Source: Streptomyces rishiriensis
Lineage (GTDB): Bacteria; Actinomycetota; Actinomycetes; Streptomycetales; Streptomycetaceae
DNA: 64,000 nt
Direction: 5' to 3'
Assembly (NCBI RefSeq): GCF_030815485.1
Contig: NZ_JAUSWV010000002.1
Coordinates: forward strand, 6,882,001-6,946,000
The position numbers and the translations under genes were made by a program. The notes below the pieces were generated by a model. The model did no database searches, was not told where the DNA came from, and saw only the letters and a list, made by a program, of their open reading frames with translations. Numbering within the stretch: position 1 is the stretch's first letter; each line of letters opens with the position of its first letter. This document shows, in pieces, positions 43,277 through 52,637 of this stretch.

Positions 43277-44842
43277 ATGGCAACGGAACCACCCCTGCTC
43301 AGCATGTCCGGCATCACCAAGTCCTTCCCCGGAGTACGGGCGTTGGACGGCGTCGACCTCGCCGTCCAGGCCGGTGAGGTGCACTGCCTGCTCGGCCAGA
43401 ACGGCGCCGGCAAGTCCACCCTCATCAAGGTTCTGGCCGGTGCGCACCAGCCCGACGACGGCGTCATCCGCTGGCAGGGCGGGCCCGTCACCCTGCGCTC
43501 CCCGATCGCCGCCATGCGCCTCGGCATCGCCACCATCTACCAGGAACTCGACCTGGTGGAGCATCTGTCGGTGGCGGAGAACGTCCACTTGGGACATGAA
43601 CCCACGGCCGCCGGATTCGTCGTACGGGGCAAGGCGGCACGCGCCTCTACGGCGGCGTTGCTGAAACGGCTCGGGCACGCCGAGATCGAACCGACCCGGC
43701 TGGTGGGGGAGTTGTCGGCGGCTCAGCAACAGATCGTGTCCATGGCGCGGGCGCTCTCCCACGATGTACGGCTCATCGTGATGGACGAACCGTCCGCCGC
43801 GCTCGACCCCGACGAGGTCGACAACCTGTTCCGGATCGTCGGCGACCTGACCGCCGACGGAGTGGCCGTCGTCTACATCTCGCACCGGCTGGAGGAGATC
43901 CGCCGCATCGGGGACCGCGTGACCGTGCTCAAGGACGGCCGTGCGGTGGCCGGTGGGCTTCCGGCGAAGACGACGCCGACCCGCGAGGTCGTCGCGTTGA
44001 TGACGGGGCGCAACGTCGAGTACGCCTTCCCCGAGCGGCCGTCGGGCGGCGTGACCGGGGCGACGGACGGTGCCGGGGACGTGGCCGGCGGCGGGTCCGC
44101 GGGCGGGACGCCGCTGCTGGAGGTGCGAGGACTCGCCAGGGACGGTGAGTTCGCCCCCCTCGACCTGAGCGTGCGGCCCGGAGAGATCGTCGGCCTTGCC
44201 GGACTGGTCGGCTCGGGGCGCTCGGAGATCCTGGAGACGATCTACGGAGCCCGGAGGCCGAGCGGCGGTCACGTCCTCGTCGGAGGACGGCCCTTGCGTC
44301 CCGGCAGCGTGCGTGCGGCCGTACGGGCCGGACTGGGGCTCGCTCCCGAGGAACGCAAGGCACAGGCCCTGCTGATGCTGGAGTCCGTCACCCGCAATGT
44401 CTCCGTCGCCTCGATGTCCCGCTTCTCGCGCGGGGGTTGGATCGACCGGCGAGCGGAACGGGGGGCGGCCCGGGCCGCGACGCGCGAGCTGTCACTGCGC
44501 CCCGACGATCCGTCCGCCCCCGTGCGCACGCTCTCCGGCGGCAACCAGCAGAAGGCGGTCCTGGCCCGCTGGCTGCTGCGCGGCTGCCGGGTCCTGCTCC
44601 TCGACGAGCCGACGCGCGGCGTCGACGTCGGTGCCCGCGCCGAACTGTACGCAGTCGTCCGTCGACTGGCCGACGAAGGCCTCGCCGTGCTGCTGGTCTC
44701 CAGTGAGGTGCCCGAGGTCCTCGGCCTCGCCGACCGTGTGCTGGTGCTCCGCGAAGGCCGCGTCGTCCACACGGCCCCGGCCCGTGAACTGGACGAACAC
44801 CGCGTACTCGATCTCGTCATGGAAGGAAGCCCGGCGTCATGA
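43277..44842 (+). CDS. Sugar ABC transporter ATP-binding protein (RbsA/XylG-like, two NBDs)
   Basis: The 521-residue protein has two nucleotide-binding domains typical of CUT2 importers. NBD1 has Walker A GQNGAGKST, the family LVGELSAAQQQIVSMARAL signature region and Walker B LIVMDEPSAALD. NBD2 has the degenerate P-loop GLVGSGRSE, LSGGNQQKAVLARWLL and LLLDEPTRGVDVG. A low-complexity Gly/Ala/Thr-rich linker (residues about 258-277) separates them. CUT2 systems import pentoses, ribose, galactose, inositol or rare sugars. The stop overlaps the permease start in ATGA form. Confidence 0.95.
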   Translation: MATEPPLLSMSGITKSFPGVRALDGVDLAVQAGEVHCLLGQNGAGKSTLIKVLAGAHQPDDGVIRWQGGPVTLRSPIAAMRLGIATIYQELDLVEHLSVAENVHLGHEPTAAGFVVRGKAARASTAALLKRLGHAEIEPTRLVGELSAAQQQIVSMARALSHDVRLIVMDEPSAALDPDEVDNLFRIVGDLTADGVAVVYISHRLEEIRRIGDRVTVLKDGRAVAGGLPAKTTPTREVVALMTGRNVEYAFPERPSGGVTGATDGAGDVAGGGSAGGTPLLEVRGLARDGEFAPLDLSVRPGEIVGLAGLVGSGRSEILETIYGARRPSGGHVLVGGRPLRPGSVRAAVRAGLGLAPEERKAQALLMLESVTRNVSVASMSRFSRGGWIDRRAERGAARAATRELSLRPDDPSAPVRTLSGGNQQKAVLARWLLRGCRVLLLDEPTRGVDVGARAELYAVVRRLADEGLAVLLVSSEVPEVLGLADRVLVLREGRVVHTAPARELDEHRVLDLVMEGSPAS

Positions 44843-45855
44843 CGCAGCCCGTCTCCCCACCGCGGGACAGCACCGACAAGGTGCCGCAGATCCCGCTCCC
44901 CGCCTGGCGCACCGTGATGGTCCGCGCCGACCTCCGCACCCTCTCGCTGCTCGGTGTGCTCACCGCGCTCATCGTGATCGGGGGGATCACCAAACCCGAC
45001 GAGTTCCTCGACACCCGCAACCTCCAACTCGTCCTCACCCAGGCGTCCGTGATCGGCGTCGTCACCGTCGGCATGACCTTCGTCATCACCTCCGGGGGCA
45101 TCGACCTCTCGGTCGGCGCGATCGTCGCGCTGGCATCGGTGTGGGCGACCACCGTCGCCACCCAGGAATACGGTTTCGCGGGCATTCTCTTCACGGCGAT
45201 GATCGTCGGAGTGGGCTGCGGCCTGGTCAACGGCCTGCTCATCGCGTACGGCGGCATGGTGCCGTTCATCGCGACACTCGCCATGCTGGCCTCCGCACGC
45301 GGACTGGCCCTCCAGCTCACGGACGGCCGGACGCAGATCGTGACCGTGGACGGCGTCCTCGATCTGGGCGAGCGTGACGCCTATGTGCTCGGCGTGCCGC
45401 CGCTCGTGATCGTCTTCGCGATCGTGACGGTGATCGGCTGGTTGGTGCTGAACCGCACCACGTTCGGTCGCCGCACGGTGGCCGTCGGCGGCAACGCGGA
45501 GGCCGCCAGGCTCGCCGGCATCGACGTACGCCGCCAGCGGCTGTATCTCTACCTGCTGTCCGGGCTGTGCTGCGGTATCGCCGCCTTCCTGCTGATCATC
45601 CTGTCCGGCTCGGGACAGAACACCAACGGCAACCTCTACGAACTCGACGCCATCGCCGCCGCGATCATCGGCGGCACGCTGCTCACCGGGGGGCGCGGCA
45701 CCATCACCGGCTCCGTGCTCGGCGTACTGATCTTCACCACGATCACCAACATCTTCGCCCTGAACAACCTGCAGAGCGACGTCCAGCAGATCGCCAAGGG
45801 CGCGATCATCGTCGCCGCCGTGCTGGTCCAGCGCCGTACCGCGAGCACGACCTGA
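44839..45855 (+). CDS. Sugar ABC transporter permease (RbsC/XylH-like, CUT2)
   Basis: The 338-residue integral membrane protein belongs to the BPD_transp_2 family. About 9-10 hydrophobic segments are seen, with the signature GMTFVITSGGIDLSVGAIVALAS, NGLLIAYGGMVPFIATLAML and the cytoplasmic EAA-like loop VGGNAEAARLAGIDVRRQRLYLY. IGGTLLTGGRGTITGSVLGVLI closes the family pattern. It is translationally coupled to the ATPase and followed 17 bp later by the binding protein gene. Confidence 0.95.
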   Translation: MTQPVSPPRDSTDKVPQIPLPAWRTVMVRADLRTLSLLGVLTALIVIGGITKPDEFLDTRNLQLVLTQASVIGVVTVGMTFVITSGGIDLSVGAIVALASVWATTVATQEYGFAGILFTAMIVGVGCGLVNGLLIAYGGMVPFIATLAMLASARGLALQLTDGRTQIVTVDGVLDLGERDAYVLGVPPLVIVFAIVTVIGWLVLNRTTFGRRTVAVGGNAEAARLAGIDVRRQRLYLYLLSGLCCGIAAFLLIILSGSGQNTNGNLYELDAIAAAIIGGTLLTGGRGTITGSVLGVLIFTTITNIFALNNLQSDVQQIAKGAIIVAAVLVQRRTASTT

Positions 45856-45872
45856 GGAAAGGGTTCACCGTC

Positions 45873-46934
45873 ATGCCAGAGCCGACACCGTTCACGAACC
45901 GCTTCACCAGTCGCAGAGGAATGCTCTTCGGAGCCGCCGCCGTCTCGGCCGGGACCCTCCTCGTGGGTTGCACCAGCAATGATTCCAAGGACGAGGAACC
46001 GGCCGCGAACGACCAGCCGGCCGCCGATGACAAGCCCGGCAAGCAGGTCACCATCGGCTTCGCCGGACCGCAGGCGGACCACGGCTGGCTCAACGCCATC
46101 AACGACAACGCGGAGAGCCGCGCGAAGAAGTACTCCGACGTGACGCTGGAGATCACCGAGGGGTCGAACGACACCGCCCAGCAGATCGGCCAGATCGAGA
46201 CCCTCATCAACAAGAAGGTCGACGTCCTGGTGGTGCTGCCCGCCGACGGCAAGGCCCTCACCCAGGTCGGCCTGAAGGCGATGCGCGCGGGCATCCCCGT
46301 GGTCAACCTCGACCGGATATTCAACACGCCCCAGGCGTACCGGTGCTGGGTCGGCGGCGACAACTACGGAATGGGTCTCAACGCCGGGCACTACATCGGG
46401 GAGAAACTCAAGGGAAAGTCCGACGCCCGCGTGATCGAACTGGCCGGACTGGACAACCTGGAACTCACCAAGCAGCGCACTCAGGGCTTCGACGACGCGC
46501 TGAAGAACTACCCCAACGTCAAGAAGGTCGCCCGGCAGGCCGCCGAGTTCACGGTCGAGTCCGGCCAGGCCAAGATGGCTCAACTCCTGCAAGCGCAACC
46601 CAGGTTCGATGCCCTGTGGAACCACGACGACGACCAGGGTGTGGGTGCGCTGCGCGCCATCGAGCAGGCCGGACGCGACGGCTTCCTGATGGTCGGCGGC
46701 GCGGGCGCCCTGGCCGCCTTCCAGGCGATCAAGCAGGACAACGGTGTCCTGAAGGCAACCGTTCTCTACCCACCGACCATGGCCGCCTCCGCCATCGATC
46801 TCGCCCGCGCACTCGGCCAGGGCAAGGGCGTCGGCGGTCTCGCCGAGTACGAGATCCCCGCCTCGATCACCCTCTACTCGGCGGTCGTCGACAAGACCAA
46901 CGTCGACCAGTACATGCCCACCGGCTTCAAGTAG
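45873..46934 (+). CDS. Sugar ABC transporter substrate-binding lipoprotein (CUT2)
   Basis: The 353-residue protein starts at ATG 45873 after GAGGAAAGGG. A twin-arginine-like n-region (TSRRGMLFGAA) and lipobox LLVGC give lipid anchoring at Cys33. An acidic spacer (SKDEEPAANDQPAADDKPG) precedes a Peripla_BP_4/RbsB-like domain (VTIGFAGPQADHGWLNAIND, VLVVLPADGKALTQVGLKAMRAGIPVVNLDR, GGDNYGMGLNAGHYIGEKL, ALWNHDDDQGVGALRAIE). The ligand is probably a monosaccharide or cyclitol. It is the last gene before a 651-bp gap that starts with a long heptad array. Confidence 0.93.
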   Translation: MPEPTPFTNRFTSRRGMLFGAAAVSAGTLLVGCTSNDSKDEEPAANDQPAADDKPGKQVTIGFAGPQADHGWLNAINDNAESRAKKYSDVTLEITEGSNDTAQQIGQIETLINKKVDVLVVLPADGKALTQVGLKAMRAGIPVVNLDRIFNTPQAYRCWVGGDNYGMGLNAGHYIGEKLKGKSDARVIELAGLDNLELTKQRTQGFDDALKNYPNVKKVARQAAEFTVESGQAKMAQLLQAQPRFDALWNHDDDQGVGALRAIEQAGRDGFLMVGGAGALAAFQAIKQDNGVLKATVLYPPTMAASAIDLARALGQGKGVGGLAEYEIPASITLYSAVVDKTNVDQYMPTGFK

Positions 46935-47585
46935 GGCGTGCTCCGCCCGGGGGGACGGTCGCATGCCACCGGTTCGGTTCGGCCGCTGCTCACGGGCTGC
47001 GGCTACGGGATACGACGTGCGGAATGCGGAATGCGGAATGCGGAATGCGGAAGTCGGTGTACGGGATGCGACGTACGGGATGCGACGTGCGGAATCCGGT
47101 GTACGGAATCCGGCGTACGGGCCACGAAGGACGGGACACGGCCGCGACGAGCCGGCTTCCCCAGGCCCCGTGCACCAGGCACTTCGGCCGAGCGGCCTGA
47201 AGGACAGGAGTGACGCCGGAGCCACCGATCCCGTCGCGTCCGCCCCGTCCCGCACGGCGCTGTCGCAGTCGTCGGCTCTCCCTGCGAAAGGCCGCCGGTG
47301 AGGGGTCGGTGCTCGGGCGTGGGTCCCACCCGTCACATCGCCGGCGTCCACCGCGTCGCCGGAGTCGACCGCATCGCCTTGCGTCCACCGCACCGGCCGA
47401 GGAACGCGGGACCCGACAGCCTGCCGCGTCCGCACAAGCCTCGACCTGGACGAGCCCGCCCGCAGGACGGGACCAGCGCCGTCCGGCGGCACCAGCTCCC
47501 CCTGGGAATCCGCCGGACGGCCCGGGTCCTCGTGCCCGACGGCGTCCCACCCCCACCGTGCCACGACGACGAGGAGGACAACCGT
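46935..47585. other. 651-bp intergenic region without a supported gene
   Basis: The first third is dominated by the heptameric array (47004-47143). The remainder is GC-rich with several long but Arg-rich or Pro-rich open frames whose codon pattern does not look coding, and no ribosome site pairs with a plausible protein until GAGGAGG at 47571-47577 before the dehydrogenase gene. A promoter for the Gfo/Idh/MocA gene probably lies here. Confidence 0.6.
47004..47143. repeat. Heptameric tandem repeat array, 20 units in exact 7-bp phase
   Basis: Units read TACGGGA, TACGACG, five perfect TGCGGAA (47018-47052), GTCGGTG, TACGGGA, TGCGACG, TACGGGA, TGCGACG, TGCGGAA, TCCGGTG, TACGGAA, TCCGGCG, TACGGGC, CACGAAG, GACGGGA, CACGGCC. 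CGG at positions 3-5 is nearly constant. There is no length slippage over 140 bp. It shares the TACGGGA and TGCGG-type units with the 28.4-kb array. Confidence 0.9.
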
Positions 47586-48794
47586 ATGGAACAGCCGCAG
47601 CAGTCAGCGGGTCCGGAGGCCGGCAAGCAGCCGCTCCGGGTGGGGATGGTCGGTTACGCGTTCATGGGCGCCGCCCACTCCCAGGGCTGGCGCACCGCGG
47701 GCCGGGTCTTCGATCTTCCCCACCGGCCGGTCCTCGCCGTGATCTGCGGACGGGACCCCTCCGCCGTGCGGGCGGCCGCGGACCGGCACGGCTGGGCGGC
47801 GACCGAGACCGACTGGCGTGCCCTGATCGCCCGGGACGACGTCGACCTCATCGACATCTGCACCCCCGGCGACTCCCACGCCGAGATCGCTGTGGCGGCG
47901 CTGGCCGCCGGCAAACACGTCCTGTGCGAGAAGCCCCTCGCGAACACCGTCGAAGAGGCCGAGACCATGGCCCGCGCCGCCGAAGCCGCTTACTCGCGGG
48001 GACAGTTGGCGATGGTCGGCTTCAACTACCGTCGCGTCCCGGCCACCGCGCTGGCCCGGCGGATGGTCGCCGAGGGCCGGCTGGGCACGCTGCGGCACGT
48101 CCGGGTGACGTACCTACAGGACTGGCTGGTGGACCGCGATTTCCCGCTGACCTGGCGACTGCGCAAGGAACTGGCCGGTTCCGGCTCGCTCGGCGACCTG
48201 GGCGCGCACATCGTCGACCTCGCACAACACCTGACGGGGGAGCGGCTCGCGGGAGTCTCCGCGATCACCGAGACCTTCGTGCGGGAGCGTCCGTTGCCCG
48301 GTGGTCCGACGAGCGGCCTGAGCGCGGCCTCCGCCGACGGCACCGGCACGGTCACCGTCGACGACGCCGCCCTGTTCACGGGTCGCTTCGCCTCCGGCGC
48401 GCTCGCCTCCTTCGAGGCGACCCGGTACGCCACCGGACGCAAGAACGCACTGCGCCTCGAACTCAACGGTGAGCGCGGCTCGCTGGCCTTCGATCTGGAA
48501 CGCCTCAACGAACTCTGGTTCCACGACGCCACCGAACCCGGCACGCACGCCGGCTTCCGCCGCATCCTCGTCACCGAACCCGATCACCCCTACCTGAACG
48601 CCTGGTGGCCACCGGGCCATGGACTCGGCTACGAGCACACGTTCGTCCACCAGGTCCGCGACCTGGTGCACGCCGTCGCCGAGGGCAGCCGCCCCGAACC
48701 CTCCTTCGCCGACGGACTGCAGGTGCAGCGCGTCCTGGCGGCGGTCGAGGAGAGCGCCGAGAAGAACTCCGTCTACACCCCGATAGCGGACTGA
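47586..48794 (+). CDS. Gfo/Idh/MocA-family sugar dehydrogenase
   Basis: The 402-residue protein starts at ATG 47586 with GAGGAGG at 47571-47577. The N-terminal Rossmann domain has GMVGYAFMGAAHSQGWRTA, the ICTPGDSHAEIAVAAL strand, and the signature CEKPLANTVEEAE with the catalytic Lys. The C-terminal beta-sheet domain has GDLGAHIVDLAQHLTGE, holding the Asp/His of the active site. Family members oxidise or reduce sugar or cyclitol hydroxyls with NAD(P), including formation or removal of 3-keto sugars. A TIM-barrel isomerase gene follows 21 bp later. Confidence 0.94.
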   Translation: MEQPQQSAGPEAGKQPLRVGMVGYAFMGAAHSQGWRTAGRVFDLPHRPVLAVICGRDPSAVRAAADRHGWAATETDWRALIARDDVDLIDICTPGDSHAEIAVAALAAGKHVLCEKPLANTVEEAETMARAAEAAYSRGQLAMVGFNYRRVPATALARRMVAEGRLGTLRHVRVTYLQDWLVDRDFPLTWRLRKELAGSGSLGDLGAHIVDLAQHLTGERLAGVSAITETFVRERPLPGGPTSGLSAASADGTGTVTVDDAALFTGRFASGALASFEATRYATGRKNALRLELNGERGSLAFDLERLNELWFHDATEPGTHAGFRRILVTEPDHPYLNAWWPPGHGLGYEHTFVHQVRDLVHAVAEGSRPEPSFADGLQVQRVLAAVEESAEKNSVYTPIAD

Positions 48795-48815
48795 GGACCA
48801 AGGAGGGCCTGGAGC

Positions 48816-49823
48816 ATGCCGCGTACGTTCACACTCTTCACCGGCCAGTGGGCCGACCTCCCCCTGGAGGAGGTCTGCCGTCTCGCGCGCGACTTCGGTT
48901 ACGACGGGCTGGAACTCGCCTGCTGGGGTGACCACTTCGAGGTCGACAAGGCACTCGCGGATCCCGGATACGTGGAGTCCCGTCATCAACTCCTCGACAA
49001 GTACGGGCTGAAGTGCTGGGCCATCTCCAACCACCTGGTAGGGCAGGCGGTCTGCGACGCCATCATCGACGAACGCCATCAGGCGATTCTGCCCGGCCGC
49101 ATCTGGGGCGACGGCGAACCGGAGGGCGTCCGGCGGCGGGCCGCCGCCGAGATCGCCGACACCGCCAGGGCCGCGGCCGCCTTCGGCGTCGACACGGTGA
49201 TCGGCTTCACCGGCTCCGCCATCTGGCATCTGGTCGCCATGTTCCCGCCCGCGCCCGAGTCGATGATCGAGCGGGGCTACGAGGACTTCGCCGAGCGCTG
49301 GAACCCCATCCTCGACGTCTTCGACGCGCAGGGTGTGCGGTTCGCCCACGAGGTCCACCCCAGCGAGATCGCATATGACTACTGGACGACCGTGCGCACA
49401 CTGGATGCGGTCGACCGTCGACCGGCTTTCGGTCTCAACTTCGACCCGAGCCATTTCGTGTGGCAGGACCTCGACCCGGTCGGCTTCCTGTGGGACTTCC
49501 GCGAGCGCATCTACCACGTGGACTGCAAGGAGGCCCGCAAGCGTCTGGACGGCCGCAACGGACGCCTCGGCTCCCATCTGCCCTGGGGCGACCCGCGACG
49601 TGGCTGGGACTTCGTCTCCGCCGGCCATGGTGACGTCCCCTGGGAGGACGTGTTCCGCATGCTGCGCTCCATCGACTACCGGGGCCCGATCTCCGTCGAG
49701 TGGGAGGACGCCGGGATGGACCGGCTACAGGGCGCCCCCGAGGCCCTGACCCGCCTTCGGGCCTACGACTTCGACCCGCCGTCCGCGTCCTTCGACGCGG
49801 CGTTCGGCAACGGAGCCGACTGA
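48816..49823 (+). CDS. Sugar phosphate isomerase/epimerase (xylose isomerase-like TIM barrel)
   Basis: The 335-residue AP_endonuc_2-family barrel starts MPRTFTLFTGQWADLPLEEV. Likely metal ligands are Glu in FAHEVHPSEIAYD, Asp/His in LNFDPSHFVWQ, His in RIYHVDCKEA, and Glu in ISVEWEDAGMDR. This subgroup is regularly paired with Gfo/Idh/MocA enzymes in sugar and cyclitol degradation, and here it follows one by 21 bp. The exact substrate cannot be read from sequence. It is followed by a Glu-Pro-Thr-type repeat in an alternative frame. Confidence 0.93.
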   Translation: MPRTFTLFTGQWADLPLEEVCRLARDFGYDGLELACWGDHFEVDKALADPGYVESRHQLLDKYGLKCWAISNHLVGQAVCDAIIDERHQAILPGRIWGDGEPEGVRRRAAAEIADTARAAAAFGVDTVIGFTGSAIWHLVAMFPPAPESMIERGYEDFAERWNPILDVFDAQGVRFAHEVHPSEIAYDYWTTVRTLDAVDRRPAFGLNFDPSHFVWQDLDPVGFLWDFRERIYHVDCKEARKRLDGRNGRLGSHLPWGDPRRGWDFVSAGHGDVPWEDVFRMLRSIDYRGPISVEWEDAGMDRLQGAPEALTRLRAYDFDPPSASFDAAFGNGAD

Positions 49824-50030
49824 GCCCACCAAGCCGACTGAGCCCACCGCGCCCACGGAGCCGACTGAGGCCAAGGAGCCGACTGAGCCCGCGGAGCCGA
49901 CTGAGCCGACTGAGCCGACCGAGCCCGCGGAGCCGACTGAGCCGACGGAGTCGACTGAGCCCGCGGAGCCGACCGAGCGAACCGCGGCGACCAGGCGACC
50001 GGCGACCAGGCAACCGAGGCGACCGAGCCA
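49824..50030. repeat. 9-bp-based tandem repeat (GAGCCGACT units) after the isomerase gene
   Basis: The 304-bp gap 49824-50127 starts with about 20 degenerate 9-bp units (GAGCCGACT, GAGCCCGCG, GAGCCGACG). In the frame one base ahead of the upstream gene they read as Glu-Pro-Thr/Glu-Pro-Ala repeats, open to a TGA near 50069. In the gene's own frame TGA recurs. No start or ribosome site supports translation. Confidence 0.75.
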
Positions 50031-50127
50031 CCCCACAGGCTCATCCGACTGTTCATCCGCACCGGGATGACGGCGCATCCCGGCATTCGCACCCGCCCGT
50101 ACAACCAGCCCCACTCTGGAGGCATCC

Positions 50128-52623
50128 GTGCACGGGAACGACCCCACCACCGGCACCCGCAGAGCCGAGACCCGCAGACGACGTCCTTCGCTGCGCAGAG
50201 CCGTCGCCCTCCTGAGCGGCGCCCTGCTGGCCGGCGCGTCGCTCACCCTCGCCGCACCCCAGGTCGGCGCAGCCGTCGCCGACCCGGTGGCCGCGGCCGA
50301 GGACTTCCAGCAGGTCACCCTCGCCAAGGGCGAGGCCGAGGTCGGCGAGCCCATGTCGCTCGCGGTGCTGCCCGACCGCTCCGTCCTGCACACCTCACGC
50401 GACGGCGAGCTCCGGCTCACCGACGCGGCCGGCAACACACGACTGGCCGGAAAGCTCGACGTCTACTCCCATGACGAGGAAGGCCTCCAAGGCATCGGGG
50501 TGGACCCGGAGTTCGCGGCCAACCGGTTCATCTACCTCTACTACGCGCCGCCGTTGGACACGCCGGCGGGCGACGCCCCCGAGACCGGAACGGCGGCCGA
50601 CTTCGCGTCCTTCGACGGGGTCAACCGTCTCTCCCGCTTCGTGCTCGGGACGGACGGGACGCTCGACGTCTCCAGCGAGACGAAGATCCTCGACGTACCT
50701 GCCTCCCGCGGCCTGTGCTGCCACGTCGGCGGTGACATCGACTTCGACGCCGCCGGGAACCTGTATCTGTCCACCGGCGACGACAGCAACCCCTTCCAGT
50801 CGGACGGCTTCACTCCCATCGACGGGCGCGACAACCGCAACCCCGCCTTCGACGCCCGGCGTTCATCCGGAAACACCAACGACCTGCGCGGCAAGATCCT
50901 GCGCATCAAGGTGAACACCGACGGCTCCTACGCCGTCCCGGACGGCAACCTGTTCGCCCCCGGTACGGACAGGACACGGCCCGAGATCTACGCGATGGGT
51001 TTCCGCAACCCGTTCCGCTTCAGCGTCGACAAGGCCACCGGCATCCTCTACGTCGGCGACTACGGCCCCGATGCCGGTGCGGCCGATCCGGCGCGGGGAC
51101 CCGCCGGTCAGGTGGAGTTCGCACGTGTCACCGGTCCGGGCAACTTCGGGTGGCCGTTCTGCACGGGCGACAACGATCCGTATGTCGCCTACGATTTCGC
51201 GTCCGGTGCGTCCGGCGCCCCCTTCGACTGCGCCGCCCCCGAGAACACCTCGCCGCACAACACCGGCCTCACCGACCTCCCCCCGGCCCAGCCCGCCTGG
51301 ATCCCGTACGACGGCCCGTCGGTACCCGAGTTCGGGGACGGATCCGAATCGCCGATGGGCGGCCCCGTCTACCACTACGACGCCTCGCTCGACTCGCCGG
51401 TGAAGTTCCCGCAGGCGTACGACGGGAACTTCTTCGCCGGTGAGTTCGGCCGACGCTGGATCAAGCGCATCGCCGGCGACGCGAACGGCGCCGTGCAGTC
51501 GATCGACGACGTCCCGTGGACCGGCACCCAGGTGATGGACATGGCATTCGGACCCGACGGCGCGTTGTACGTGCTCGACTACGGCACCGCGTGGTTCGGC
51601 GGTGACGAGCACTCCGGTCTCTACCGCATCGAGAACGCCACCGACGGCCACTCCCCGGTCGCCCAGGCCACGGCCGATCGCACCTCGGGACAGGCCCCCT
51701 TGAGGGTGCGCTTCTCCTCCGCCGGAACGACCGACCAGGACGGCGACGCGCTCACCTACGCCTGGGACTTCGGTGACGGCGGCACGTCGACGGCGGCCGA
51801 TCCCACGCACAGGTACAAGAGGAACGGCACGTACACGGCGACCCTGACCGCCGAGGACCCCTCCGGCCGTACCGGCAGCGCGAGCGTCCAGGTCGTGGTG
51901 GGGAACACGGCGCCGAAGGTGGTGCTGGAATCACCGAAGGACGGCCAGTTGTTCAGTTTCGGTGACGCGATCCCGTTCAGGGTGAAGGTCACCGACCCGG
52001 AGGACGGCAAGGCGATCGACTGCTCCAAGGTCGAGGTCACCTTCGTCCTCGGCCACGACAGCCACGGTCACCCGGTAACCTCGGCAAACGGTTGCACCGG
52101 CACCCTCCATACGAGCGCCGACGGCGGCCACGACGAGGACGCCAACATTTTCGGAGTCCTCGACGCCGCGTACACCGACGGCGGAGGCGGCGGCCAGGCC
52201 GCGCTCACCTCGCACGACCAGAACGTCCTGCAGCCCCGCCATCGACAGGCCGAGCACTTCGGCGACTCGTCCGGCGTCACGGTCATCACCAAGGACGTCG
52301 CCCACGGCGGCAGGACGGTCGGCGACATCGACAACGGCGACTGGATCTCCTTCACGCCGTACGTCCTCGGCAACGCCGAGAGAATCACGGCACGTGTCTC
52401 CTCGGGCGGAGCCGGCGGGACGCTGGAGATCCGCGCCGGCTCACCGACCGGCACCCTGCTCGGCAAGGCCACCGTCCCGGTGACCGGAGGCTGGGAGAGC
52501 TTCCAGGACGTCAACGCCGACCTGTCCCGCGCCCCGCGCGGCACCACCACGCTCCACCTCGTCTTCAAGGGCGGTTCCGGCGCTCTCTTCGACGTGGACG
52601 ACTTCACCTTCACCACCGGCTGA
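50128..52623 (+). CDS. Secreted PQQ-dependent sugar dehydrogenase (GSDH) with PKD and C-terminal carbohydrate-binding-like domain
   Basis: The 831-residue protein starts at GTG 50128 after TGGAGG. The signal peptide has RRRRPSLRRAVALLSGALLAGASLTLA with cleavage near AVA (residue 50). The glucose/sorbosone dehydrogenase propeller (about 60-510) has DEEGLQGIGVDPEFAANRFIYLYY, NDLRGKILRIKV, EIYAMGFRNPFRFS and GALYVLDYG. A PKD domain (about 520-600; TYAWDFGDGGTSTAADPTHRY) and a C-terminal CBM6-like sandwich (about 690-831; GDIDNGDWISFTPYVLGNAERITARV, GSGALFDVDDFTF) follow. It would oxidise sugars outside the cell. ThuA-DUF1080 follows 14 bp later. Confidence 0.92.
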   Translation: MHGNDPTTGTRRAETRRRRPSLRRAVALLSGALLAGASLTLAAPQVGAAVADPVAAAEDFQQVTLAKGEAEVGEPMSLAVLPDRSVLHTSRDGELRLTDAAGNTRLAGKLDVYSHDEEGLQGIGVDPEFAANRFIYLYYAPPLDTPAGDAPETGTAADFASFDGVNRLSRFVLGTDGTLDVSSETKILDVPASRGLCCHVGGDIDFDAAGNLYLSTGDDSNPFQSDGFTPIDGRDNRNPAFDARRSSGNTNDLRGKILRIKVNTDGSYAVPDGNLFAPGTDRTRPEIYAMGFRNPFRFSVDKATGILYVGDYGPDAGAADPARGPAGQVEFARVTGPGNFGWPFCTGDNDPYVAYDFASGASGAPFDCAAPENTSPHNTGLTDLPPAQPAWIPYDGPSVPEFGDGSESPMGGPVYHYDASLDSPVKFPQAYDGNFFAGEFGRRWIKRIAGDANGAVQSIDDVPWTGTQVMDMAFGPDGALYVLDYGTAWFGGDEHSGLYRIENATDGHSPVAQATADRTSGQAPLRVRFSSAGTTDQDGDALTYAWDFGDGGTSTAADPTHRYKRNGTYTATLTAEDPSGRTGSASVQVVVGNTAPKVVLESPKDGQLFSFGDAIPFRVKVTDPEDGKAIDCSKVEVTFVLGHDSHGHPVTSANGCTGTLHTSADGGHDEDANIFGVLDAAYTDGGGGGQAALTSHDQNVLQPRHRQAEHFGDSSGVTVITKDVAHGGRTVGDIDNGDWISFTPYVLGNAERITARVSSGGAGGTLEIRAGSPTGTLLGKATVPVTGGWESFQDVNADLSRAPRGTTTLHLVFKGGSGALFDVDDFTFTTG

Positions 52624-52637
52624 GAGGAGAGCACGTG

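Noticed and set aside
47004..47143. Heptad array as a possible CRISPR array
   Set aside because: The period is 7 bp with no spacers, and no cas genes are in the window.
47210..47585. A small gene between the heptad array and the Gfo/Idh/MocA gene (GTG at about 47212)
   Set aside because: The frame is Arg/Pro-rich, runs into the wrong phase of the dehydrogenase gene and has no family signature.
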